Assembly: GCA_002397345.1 (NCBI GenBank)
Contig: DHAH01000129.1
Location: forward strand, 8,949-20,727
Source of the DNA: Clostridiales bacterium UBA4959
GTDB taxonomy: Bacteria; Bacillota; Clostridia; Oscillospirales; CAG-272
Reading direction: 5' to 3'
Length of the DNA stretch: 11,779 nucleotides
Both the position numbers and the translations under genes were made by a program. The notes beneath the pieces were generated by a model. The model was not told the origin of the DNA. It searched no databases and worked only from the letters and a program-made list of their open reading frames with translations. Every line of letters starts with the position of its first letter. The first letter of the stretch is position 1. Below, piece by piece: positions 1-6,490 of the stretch.

Positions 1-1278
1 TCGTCGGGTTCGGCGAAATGCGACGCTTATTTATGGGCGCTGGACAAATATCTCGACCGCACCGACCCAAAACTGCTGGTCTATAACCTCGACGCTGTTA
101 GCTGGGCGGAAGACCGTCCGTATTATCCGGATTTAGGCAACGCGTTTGTGTATAACCACGACTACGCGATCGCGCGGAGCGCTTTTGTGTTCGACGTATC
201 GTCGTATGACGACGAATTACCCTGTGACGACCCGGGTCAGCCGCTCGGCACCGACTTTGCGACAATGAAAGAGATTTTCCGCCGGCAATACGAGCGCACC
301 GCTGGACGCGAGATTATCACCGTTTGCGGCTTCAACCCGTGGCAGCGTAAATACACCGACTACAATGGTTATGGCAAGCACGGCGGTGTCGAAGCCGAGT
401 GGCGTTTCACCGAAATACTTTCGGCATACAATTGTGTCAAGGATGCCGATGCCTACGGTTATTGCGGACTTGCCAACGCTTCGCTGTGCAGGCATTACAA
501 GTTGAAAGATAAATATATTAACCGCCCCGCGAAAAAGGGCGTGGAATACGATCCCAAAAAGACGTACATCCTTTTCTATGTCGGAGACTACGACGCCGGG
601 GCATGGACTTACCGTTTCGTCCCCCGCTGGTACCGTGACAAAAAGCTGGGCAAAAATCCGCTGATGTGGTGTTTCAACCCCAACCTGTCAGACCGCATTC
701 CCCAGGTCTTTGACTTCATCTACGAAAACTACACTCAAAATGACTATTTTCAGGCGGGAGATTCGGGCGCGGGCTATAACAACCCCTATCTGCTCTATCC
801 TCCGCGCGTCCATTCCGATCTGCCCTCCGGCGCCGAGGCGTTTGTTTCACACAATAAATACTATTTTGATAAATTCGACATGCACTGCATAGGGTTTATT
901 ATAAACGGCGTATATCCCACCGATGAAAAGCAAATGGCTGATCTCAGCCGCTTTGCCGATGTGGGGTCGGGCTATAACGGTTATGGCGCGCCGACTAAAA
1001 TTGTAAACGGAGCGGTATTCATGCCCCATACCTGCGATATATCCGGTGAAGGAGTTGACATAAAACGCTCGGTAGCTATTGCGCTTGACCACATCGACCG
1101 CAATAATAAAGACAAGCGTTTCCACATCTTCCGCACGATCCTCACCTCACCATCCACACATGACGCAATACTCGACGCTCTGCGCGAAGAACGTCCCGAA
1201 GCTAACTTCGAGCTTGTCGATCCCTACACCTTCTTTAAATTCGCGAAAATCGCAGTCGAACGCGGAGAGACATATTAA
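1..1278 (+). CDS. GxGYxYxP-family protein (putative glycoside hydrolase), 5' truncated by window edge
   Basis: The reading frame is open from base 1, so the gene starts upstream; the GTG at 148 is an internal Val codon, not a start. About 425 codons are visible. The family-naming motif is at 757-804, reading GDSGAGYNNPYLLYPP, which fits the Gly-x-Gly-Tyr...Tyr-x-Pro signature of the GxGYxYxP C-terminal domain. Around it are other features I recall from the family: an acidic GDYDAG segment (583-600) where relatives have an SDGDN-like motif, then WCFNPNLSD, then a YTQNDYFQAG run before the signature. The family is annotated as a putative glycoside hydrolase; I know of no demonstrated activity, so the substrate is unknown. 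Whether a signal peptide exists cannot be seen because the N-terminus is missing. It ends 46 bp before nfnA, on the same strand, with no clear terminator between them. Family assignment is fairly sure; the enzymatic role is inference. Confidence 0.82.
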   Translation, partial: SSGSAKCDAYLWALDKYLDRTDPKLLVYNLDAVSWAEDRPYYPDLGNAFVYNHDYAIARSAFVFDVSSYDDELPCDDPGQPLGTDFATMKEIFRRQYERTAGREIITVCGFNPWQRKYTDYNGYGKHGGVEAEWRFTEILSAYNCVKDADAYGYCGLANASLCRHYKLKDKYINRPAKKGVEYDPKKTYILFYVGDYDAGAWTYRFVPRWYRDKKLGKNPLMWCFNPNLSDRIPQVFDFIYENYTQNDYFQAGDSGAGYNNPYLLYPPRVHSDLPSGAEAFVSHNKYYFDKFDMHCIGFIINGVYPTDEKQMADLSRFADVGSGYNGYGAPTKIVNGAVFMPHTCDISGEGVDIKRSVAIALDHIDRNNKDKRFHIFRTILTSPSTHDAILDALREERPEANFELVDPYTFFKFAKIAVERGETY

Positions 1279-1324
1279 ACATCTTAACATCTCCGCGAAT
1301 TAACCATAAATATGGAGCAACCCC

Positions 1325-2161
1325 ATGAATTTAATCCTTGAAAAACGAACCCTGAATAATAATACTATTTTCATGCGCGTGAGCGCGCCGTATGTCGCCG
1401 CAAAGGCGCTCCCCGGTCAGTTTATCATTCTGCGCCCCGCTGCGGACAGCGAGCGCATCCCGCTCACCATTGCGGGCTATGACCGAGCGAACGGCACCAT
1501 AGATTTAATCTTTCAAACCGTCGGTGCTTCGACCATGCGGCTCGGTACGCTTGATGCAGATGAATATATCGCCGACCTCGTCGGCCCGCTCGGCAATCCG
1601 TCAGCGCTGGACAATTTCACCTCCGTTGCGGTTGTGGGCGGCGGTCTGGGCTGTGCGATTGCATACCCGCAGGCGAAATATCTTGCCGAGCATGGCTGTC
1701 GCGTGGATATTATTTCCGGTTTCCGTTCAAAAGACGTTATTATCCTTGAAGACGAGATGCGCGCCTGCTCCGACAGGCTTGTTCTTTTAACCGATGACGG
1801 CTCAAACGGTAATAAGGGACTCGTCACCGACGGACTGCGTTCGCTTATCGACGGCGGCACAAAATATGACGCCGTTATCGCCATCGGACCTCCGATAATG
1901 ATGAAATTCGTGTGCAAATTGACGAAAGAATTCGGTATAAAAACCATCGTCAGTTTAAATCCCATTATGATCGACGGTACGGGCATGTGCGGCGGCTGTC
2001 GCGTCACCGTGGGGGGCAAAATGAAATTTGCCTGCGTTGACGGGCCCGACTTCGACGGTCATGAGGTCGATTTCGACGAACTGATGCGCCGCAACTCGAT
2101 GTACCGTGAAAAAGAATCACACGACTGCAATTTATTCAAAGGGGCAAACGCTAATGCCTAA
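1325..2161 (+). CDS. nfnA: NfnA: NADH-dependent ferredoxin:NADP+ oxidoreductase, small (FAD/2Fe-2S) subunit
   Basis: A 278-aa protein of the sulfide dehydrogenase / dihydroorotate dehydrogenase electron-transfer subunit family (ferredoxin-reductase fold). The FAD-binding RIPLT motif is at residues 44-48. The NAD-binding segment VVGGGLGCAIAYPQ is near residue 105. The C-terminal 2Fe-2S motif DGTGMCGGC places D217, C222, C225 and later C237 as ligands, the Asp(Cys)3 set known for NfnA/SudB and different from the all-Cys PyrK. NfnA binds NAD(H) and FAD, and with NfnB couples NADH and reduced ferredoxin oxidation to NADP+ reduction in the cytoplasm. The ATG at 1325 has GGAG at 1314-1317, 7 nt upstream. 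The stop overlaps the nfnB start by 8 bp, so the two are translationally coupled. A sulfide dehydrogenase role (SudB) is the alternative name for the same family. No pyrD lies next to it, which argues against PyrK. Confidence 0.9.
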   Translation: MNLILEKRTLNNNTIFMRVSAPYVAAKALPGQFIILRPAADSERIPLTIAGYDRANGTIDLIFQTVGASTMRLGTLDADEYIADLVGPLGNPSALDNFTSVAVVGGGLGCAIAYPQAKYLAEHGCRVDIISGFRSKDVIILEDEMRACSDRLVLLTDDGSNGNKGLVTDGLRSLIDGGTKYDAVIAIGPPIMMKFVCKLTKEFGIKTIVSLNPIMIDGTGMCGGCRVTVGGKMKFACVDGPDFDGHEVDFDELMRRNSMYREKESHDCNLFKGANANA

Positions 2162-3545
2162 TGTAAATATAAATAAAAAAACGCCCGCCGCCGAGCAGGA
2201 GCCGAATATCCGCAACCGTAACTGGGACGAGGTCACCTCCACCTACACCGAAGATGAAGCGGTCGCCGAGGCGAACCGCTGTTTGAACTGCAAACATAAG
2301 CCTTGTGTCTCCGGCTGTCCCGTGGCGGTGAATATTCCCGACTTCATCAGCGCGATAAAAGCGCGCGACTTCGCGGGAGCTTATGCTATAATCCGACGTA
2401 CCAACGCGCTGCCCGCCGTATGCGGACGCGTCTGTCCGCAGGAAAGCCAGTGCGAAAGTAAGTGTGTGCGCGGTATAAAAGGCGAGCCGGTCGCCATAGG
2501 GCGGCTCGAGCGTTTCGCCGCCGACTGGGCCGCGGAGCACGGCGTCGGCGCGGCCGATGCCGCTCCTTCAAACGGGCGCAGGGTCGCGGTAGTCGGATCA
2601 GGTCCGGCGGGTCTGACTTGCGCCGCGGAGCTTGCGTCGCGGGGATATGCCGTAACGATTTTTGAAGCGCTGCATCTACCCGGCGGAGTATTGTCTTATG
2701 GTATCCCCGAATTCCGTCTGCCCAAATCGATCGTGCACCGCGAGATTGATAACCTGCAAAAATTGGGCGTCACACTCGAAACCAACGTGCTTATCGGGCG
2801 TTCCATCACCGTCGACGAGCTGCTTGAGGGCGGTTACGAGGCTGTTTTCATCGGTAGCGGCGCGGGTCTGCCTTCGTTTATGGGTATACCGGGCGAAAAC
2901 AACTGCGGCGTTTATTCCGCCAACGAATATTTGACACGCTGCAACCTTATGGGCGCGTATAAATCCGACAACCAAACCCCTATCCGAACGAGCAAAAGCG
3001 TCGCCGTTATCGGCGGCGGCAACGTTGCCATGGACGCCGCCCGCTGCGCCAAGCGGCTGGGTGCGGAGGAAGTACGCATTATCTACCGCCGGGGCGCCGA
3101 TGAGCTGCCCGCACGCGAAGAGGAAGTTCACCACGCGCGTGAAGAGGGCATCATTTTCAATCTGCTCACTGCGCCTGTCCGCATAAACGCCGATGAAAAG
3201 GGCGTTATCACATTTGTGACCTGCGTACGCATGGAGCTTGGCGAACCCGACGCTTCGGGACGCCGTTCACCCCGCACGGTCGAGGGTTCGGAATTTGACA
3301 TTACGGTGGATACTGTAATCGTCGCGATCGGCACCAGCCCCAATCCGCTGATTTTAAAGACTACGCCCGGACTTGAAGCAGGTAAATCGGGTTGTATCGT
3401 CACCGCTGAGGATGGCGTAACCACCACGCGCCCGCTCGTCTACGCCGGCGGCGACGCTGTCACCGGCGCGGCGACTGTAATCCTCGCGATGGGCGCTGGA
3501 CGCGACGCCGCCGCCGCTATCGACGCGGCGTTGTCCGAGAAATAA
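2154..3545 (+). CDS. nfnB: NfnB: NADH-dependent ferredoxin:NADP+ oxidoreductase, large subunit (GltD-like)
   Basis: A 463-aa flavoprotein. The N-terminal iron-sulfur domain carries eight Cys (43, 46, 51, 55, 90, 94, 100, 104) in the patterns CxxCxxxxCxxxCP and CGRVCPxExxCExxC, which hold two 4Fe-4S clusters in this family. An FAD-binding GSGPAG follows at 148-153. The NADPH-binding Rossmann motif VAVIGGGNVAMD starts at residue 283, and YAGGD near the C-terminus is the usual second FAD contact. In NfnB the bifurcating FAD sits here. The start is taken at ATG 2154, preceded by AAAGGGG (2138-2144) at 9 nt; an in-frame GTG at 2106 would add 16 residues and overlap nfnA by 56 bp. Automated annotation often calls this protein glutamate synthase small subunit, but no glutamate synthase large subunit is adjacent and the nfnA pairing favours Nfn. 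Confidence 0.9.
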   Translation: MPNVNINKKTPAAEQEPNIRNRNWDEVTSTYTEDEAVAEANRCLNCKHKPCVSGCPVAVNIPDFISAIKARDFAGAYAIIRRTNALPAVCGRVCPQESQCESKCVRGIKGEPVAIGRLERFAADWAAEHGVGAADAAPSNGRRVAVVGSGPAGLTCAAELASRGYAVTIFEALHLPGGVLSYGIPEFRLPKSIVHREIDNLQKLGVTLETNVLIGRSITVDELLEGGYEAVFIGSGAGLPSFMGIPGENNCGVYSANEYLTRCNLMGAYKSDNQTPIRTSKSVAVIGGGNVAMDAARCAKRLGAEEVRIIYRRGADELPAREEEVHHAREEGIIFNLLTAPVRINADEKGVITFVTCVRMELGEPDASGRRSPRTVEGSEFDITVDTVIVAIGTSPNPLILKTTPGLEAGKSGCIVTAEDGVTTTRPLVYAGGDAVTGAATVILAMGAGRDAAAAIDAALSEK

Positions 3546-3558
3546 GAACGAGAGAACA

Positions 3559-3590
3559 GGGATACGGGGATACGGGGATACGGAGATACG
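3559..3590. repeat. Four tandem copies of an 8-bp unit (GGGATACG)
   Basis: Four consecutive 8-bp units start at 3559, 3567, 3575 and 3583. The first three are identical GGGATACG; the last is GAGATACG. The block begins 14 bp after the nfnB stop and runs straight into the palindrome at 3591. On the plus strand it makes regularly spaced G-runs separated by ATAC. Function unknown; it may be part of a dispersed intergenic repeat. Confidence 0.9.
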
Positions 3591-3615
3591 CTGGGGGTGG
3601 TAAGACCACCCCCAG
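3591..3615. repeat. Perfect 10-bp GC-rich inverted repeat with a 5-nt loop
   Basis: CTGGGGGTGG (3591-3600) and CCACCCCCAG (3606-3615) are exact reverse complements around the loop TAAGA. A hairpin this stable could act in transcript 3'-end protection or termination, but neither strand has a T-run directly after it, so it is not a classic Rho-independent terminator. A further ACCCCCGC follows on the 3' side, so the complementary strand is G-rich over about 33 bp. Confidence 0.85.
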
Positions 3616-3672
3616 ACCCCCGCAAATATTGGATTTAAAATGTATGTTTGCGGGTATTTATTAAAAAACTTC

Positions 3673-3713
3673 GCGGCGTCAGCATTATGAATGCGGGTCG
3701 CTCTTTTTGTTTT
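3673..3713. terminator. Probable bidirectional terminator between convergent nfnB and recX
   Basis: A hairpin is formed by GCATT (3682-3686), loop ATG, and AATGC (3690-3694). It extends outward with an A-G mismatch, C-G and G-T wobble pairs, and a closing GCG/CGC (3673-3675 with 3699-3701). It is followed on the plus strand by TCTTTTTGTTT. Read on the minus strand the same stem is followed by GAAGTTTTTT, from the A-run at 3663-3668. That fits shared termination of nfnB and recX. The stem is imperfect, so confidence is moderate. Confidence 0.5.
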
Positions 3714-3749
3714 ACCATAAAATAGAACTCATTTATTTGCGGGAATAAT

Positions 3750-4196
3750 TTATTCTTCGTCAACTATCTTTGCCGCTGCCTTTATTTCGCTTACGAGATA
3801 ACCGCGCCGGAGCAGCGCGGCGAAGGTTTTATCGTCCAGCCCTCCCCGCGATTTTATCTGCGACGCACAGGCGGCGATAAAATCGAAGTCGTCCCAATCG
3901 ACGCTTTCGACAAGCTCACGTGAAAAGCCCAGCTTCCGCAGGTCGGCGGCGACGCGCCGACGACCGTATTTTTTAGTATTTATAAGATAATTTAATTTTG
4001 AGACGAGCATCCGCTCCTCGTCGAGCGCGCCCGACGCGCGTACGGTTTCGACAACTTCATCAATTATATCCGCTTCATAATCTCGTTCTGCCAGTTTGCG
4101 GCGGAGTTTCGCTTCGGTGTTGTCCGCATACGCGAGGATGTTATACGCTGTTTTAAGCGCGCGTTTTATATCGACATCGCCGCGGTCAATTGCCAT
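3750..4196 (-). CDS. recX: RecX, regulatory protein of RecA
   Basis: A 148-aa all-helical protein. It has the RecX three-helix repeat pattern: an N-terminal segment with [19 protein letters not shown] (about residues 22-40), then a central region with [21 protein letters not shown] and the conserved [18 protein letters not shown] stretch (about residues 80-97). RecX proteins bind the groove of RecA filaments and limit or remodel them; this is known for the family, not shown here. It is shorter than the Bacillus protein and nearer the size of the enterobacterial one. The ATG at 4196 lies inside the end of recA, giving an 11-bp overlap and likely translational coupling; the upstream GGGA is only a weak ribosome binding site. 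The gene is last in the recA operon and converges on nfnB. Confidence 0.88.
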   Translation of the reverse strand: MAIDRGDVDIKRALKTAYNILAYADNTEAKLRRKLAERDYEADIIDEVVETVRASGALDEERMLVSKLNYLINTKKYGRRRVAADLRKLGFSRELVESVDWDDFDFIAACASQIKSRGGLDDKTFAALLRRGYLVSEIKAAAKIVDEE

Positions 4197-5307
4197 CGTC
4201 GAGTCCCGGCACGGTGATATTGAATTCTTCTTCGTCGCCGCTGTCTGATTCCAAATCGGTTGCCAACTCCAGCTTGTCGCTGTTTTCTTTTATTTTAGCC
4301 TCGACAGAAGCGTAAACGTCTTTGTTCTCCTCAAGGAATTTTTTAACGTTTTCCTTGCCCTGCCCGATGCGCTGACCGTTATACGAGAACCACGAGCCGC
4401 TTTTTTCGATCAGACCCAGTTCGACGCCGAGATCGACCAACTCGCCGGTACGCGATATGCCCTTACCGTAGATAATGTCAAACTCCGCCTGCTTGAAGGG
4501 CGGCGCGACTTTGTTTTTAACCACCTTGCAGCGCACACGGTTGCCGTATGATTCGCTGCCGTTTTTCAATACATCGGTCTTGCGCACATCGATACGCACC
4601 GAAGCGTAGAACTTCAGCGCGCGTCCGCCCGGTGTTACTTCGGGGCTGCCATACAATACCCCGACTTTTTCGCGGAGCTGGTTAATAAAAACCACAACGC
4701 TGTTGGACTTTGAAATCGAGCCTGAAAGCTTGCGCAGCGCCTGCGACATCAACCTCGCCTGTACGCCCACCATCGACTGACCCATCTCGCCGTCGATTTC
4801 CTGCTGCGGCACCAGCGCCGCAACCGAGTCGACGACCACAACGTCGACAGCGCCCGAACGCACCAGCGCTTCGGTAATTTCCAGAGCCTGTTCACCGCTG
4901 TCGGGCTGCGAAACCAGCAGCTCGTTTATGTTAACGCCCAGCGCCTTTGCGTAGACGGGATCGAGCGCGTGCTCCGCGTCGATGAACGCGGCGACGCCCC
5001 CCTGCTTTTGCACTTCGGCGGCGATGTGCAGCGCGACGGTGGTTTTACCCGACGATTCCGGGCCGAAAATCTCGACAATGCGTCCGCGCGGCACGCCTCC
5101 GATACCCAGCGCGATGTCGAGCGTCAGCGAACCGGTCGGCACGCCGACGACGTTCAGCTTCGCGCCCTCGCCCAGCTTCATTATCGAACCCTTGCCGTAT
5201 GCTTTTGTAATCTGCGCCAGCGCAGTGTCCAGCGCTTTTTTCTTATCCTCCTCGGTTTCGGGCATCGGTTCCAATACTTTTTTCGGTTTGCCTGCTTTTG
5301 CTGCCAT
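4186..5307 (-). CDS. recA: RecA recombinase
   Basis: A 373-aa protein, typical for bacterial RecA. It is an ATP-dependent strand-exchange enzyme for homologous recombination and the co-protease in the SOS response. Walker [10 protein letters not shown] spans residues 82-90 (K88, T89), the catalytic Glu equivalent is E112 in [10 protein letters not shown], and the Walker B Asp is D160 in [10 protein letters not shown]. The L1/L2 DNA-binding region ([20 protein letters not shown], then [20 protein letters not shown]) and [12 protein letters not shown] are intact. The C-terminal tail is acidic ([11 protein letters not shown]), as is usual. The N-terminus is about 16 residues longer than that of E. 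coli RecA and is charged. The ATG at 5307 is preceded on the minus strand by AGGATGG with 8 nt spacing, which supports this start. recX follows with an 11-bp overlap. Confidence 0.98.
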   Translation of the reverse strand: MAAKAGKPKKVLEPMPETEEDKKKALDTALAQITKAYGKGSIMKLGEGAKLNVVGVPTGSLTLDIALGIGGVPRGRIVEIFGPESSGKTTVALHIAAEVQKQGGVAAFIDAEHALDPVYAKALGVNINELLVSQPDSGEQALEITEALVRSGAVDVVVVDSVAALVPQQEIDGEMGQSMVGVQARLMSQALRKLSGSISKSNSVVVFINQLREKVGVLYGSPEVTPGGRALKFYASVRIDVRKTDVLKNGSESYGNRVRCKVVKNKVAPPFKQAEFDIIYGKGISRTGELVDLGVELGLIEKSGSWFSYNGQRIGQGKENVKKFLEENKDVYASVEAKIKENSDKLELATDLESDSGDEEEFNITVPGLDDGN

Positions 5308-5357
5308 TTATTTTTCCATCCTTATAATATTACATCATAAAATTACATTATAACTCG

Positions 5358-5386
5358 ATTATACCGCCCGCGCGGCGCAATGTCAA
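5358..5386 (-). promoter_or_regulatory. recA promoter, perfect sigma-A consensus
   Basis: On the minus strand TTGACA (5386-5381) and TATAAT (5363-5358) are separated by exactly 17 bp. This predicts a start of transcription near 5351 and a 5' leader of roughly 44 nt before the recA ATG. A second TATAAT lies just downstream on the same strand. I see no Firmicutes-type LexA box (GAAC-N4-GTTC) in 5308-5400. Confidence 0.85.
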
Positions 5387-5437
5387 GCGAAACTCATCTC
5401 ACGCGGCTTACACAGACGGGGAATTTACAAAAAGTTA

Positions 5438-5466
5438 TTGAAAAAATCCCGTTTGCATATTATTAT
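5438..5466 (+). promoter_or_regulatory. Promoter of the SPFH gene
   Basis: TTGAAA (5438-5443) and TATTAT (5461-5466) are 17 bp apart. Transcription would begin near 5473, about 24 nt before the GTG at 5497, leaving room for the GGAGG at 5486-5490. This placement also argues that the longer open frame starting at 5380 is not translated from its first ATG. Confidence 0.6.
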
Positions 5467-5496
5467 AAGGTAATACTTTTTTTTTGGAGGTTTACC

Positions 5497-6384
5497 GTGA
5501 AACATAAAAAAACCGTTTGGTTAATTATAGTCATCGCATTGGTAGTGGTGATAGGCGTATTTTCATCGTCAGTGTTTGTTTCTGTTCCTACAGGTCACAC
5601 GGGGGTGGTCACTACATTTGGCAAAGTCGAAAACTATATACTCGACGAGGGTATACATATGAAGCTGCCGTGGCAGAGTGTGGTTAAAATGGACAACCGC
5701 GCACAAAAAATAACTGTCAATGTGCAGGCATTTTCGGCTGATATTCAACAGGTCGATGTTATAGCGTCTGTGAACTTCAGTGTTGACCGCGAAACTTCGC
5801 AGAATCTATACCGCAACGTCGGCGCCGCTTATTTCGAAACTGTCATACAGCCCCGCGTTTACGCTAATTTAAAAGCGGTGTTCGCAAAATTCAGCGCCGA
5901 GAACCTTGTCGCCGAACGCAGCCATCTTTCCGACGAAATTTCTGAGTTAATCGAACCCGAAATGAAAAAATACGGCGTGCAGCTTATCAGTATGTCACTC
6001 GAAAATATCGATTTCAGCGATGTGTTCACTGACGCTGTAGAAGCCAAGCAGGTCGCCGAGCAGTCCAAGCTGCAAGCGACGATCGAGCAGGAACAGAAAG
6101 TCATGGAGGCAGAAAAAGAAGCCGAGCGCCAGGTCATAGCCGCAAAAGCGCAGTCTGACGCAAAAAAAATTGCCGCTGAAGCCGACGCTTACACGATCGA
6201 GATCAAAGCCAAAGCCGAAGCGGAGGCAAACGCCAAGATTGCGGCTTCGTTAACTAAGGAACTGAACAACTACAAGCAGATTGACCGCTGGGACGGCAAG
6301 CTGCCCGAATATTTCGGCGGCGAAGGTGTGCTGCCAATACTCAACGTCAACCCCTCTGCAGACAAAGCCGCCAACGCGGAATAA
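5497..6384 (+). CDS. SPFH/Band 7 (prohibitin-like) membrane protein
   Basis: A 295-aa protein with one N-terminal membrane segment (about residues 6-26, WLIIVIALVVVIGVF) after a short positive MKHKK start. The SPFH domain follows: VPTGHTGVVTTFGKV, then LDEGIHMKLPWQ, and RNVGAAYFETVIQPRVYANLKAVFAKF, all typical of the prohibitin/HflC group. A long Glu/Lys/Ala-rich coiled coil (about residues 185-260) follows. Relatives form large ring- or cage-shaped oligomers and organise membrane domains or modulate proteases such as FtsH; the role here is not shown. The open frame reaches back to ATG 5380, but that ATG overlaps the recA -35 box and lacks a ribosome binding site. GTG 5497 has a perfect GGAGG 6 nt upstream and is preceded by a promoter. 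It is monocistronic: divergent from recA and closed by a strong terminator. Confidence 0.88.
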   Translation: MKHKKTVWLIIVIALVVVIGVFSSSVFVSVPTGHTGVVTTFGKVENYILDEGIHMKLPWQSVVKMDNRAQKITVNVQAFSADIQQVDVIASVNFSVDRETSQNLYRNVGAAYFETVIQPRVYANLKAVFAKFSAENLVAERSHLSDEISELIEPEMKKYGVQLISMSLENIDFSDVFTDAVEAKQVAEQSKLQATIEQEQKVMEAEKEAERQVIAAKAQSDAKKIAAEADAYTIEIKAKAEAEANAKIAASLTKELNNYKQIDRWDGKLPEYFGGEGVLPILNVNPSADKAANAE

Positions 6385-6395
6385 ATTTATCATAA

Positions 6396-6446
6396 GGCGA
6401 GGGCGCTTTTCGCAAAAAAGTACCCTCGCCATACCCCTTTTTTCCC
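6396..6446 (+). terminator. Rho-independent terminator of the SPFH gene
   Basis: GGCGAGGG (6396-6403) pairs perfectly with CCCTCGCC (6423-6430). Inside, CTTTT (6406-6410) pairs with AAAAG (6416-6420). The stem is followed by ATACCCC and then a T6 run (6438-6443). It begins 11 bp after the SPFH stop and separates this gene from the MutS-like operon. Confidence 0.78.
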
Positions 6447-6490
6447 GTTAATTCCGACATATCTGCCGATAAAAAAAGGAACTAATTATA

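Noticed and set aside
1513..2019. 168-aa open frame on the minus strand inside nfnA
   Set aside because: It lies antisense to a gene with clear domain motifs, lacks a ribosome binding site and resembles no family I recognise; it is a shadow of nfnA codon use.
2106..2153. 16-residue N-terminal extension of NfnB from GTG 2106
   Set aside because: No good ribosome binding site precedes the GTG, while ATG 2154 has AAAGGGG 9 nt upstream.
3640..3690. 16-codon open frame in the nfnB-recX gap
   Set aside because: It has no ribosome binding site and runs into the terminator hairpin; not supportable as a gene.
4969..5353. Two overlapping 123-aa plus-strand frames opposite the recA N-terminus
   Set aside because: Both are antisense to recA, run through its promoter and show no domain; recA is unambiguous.
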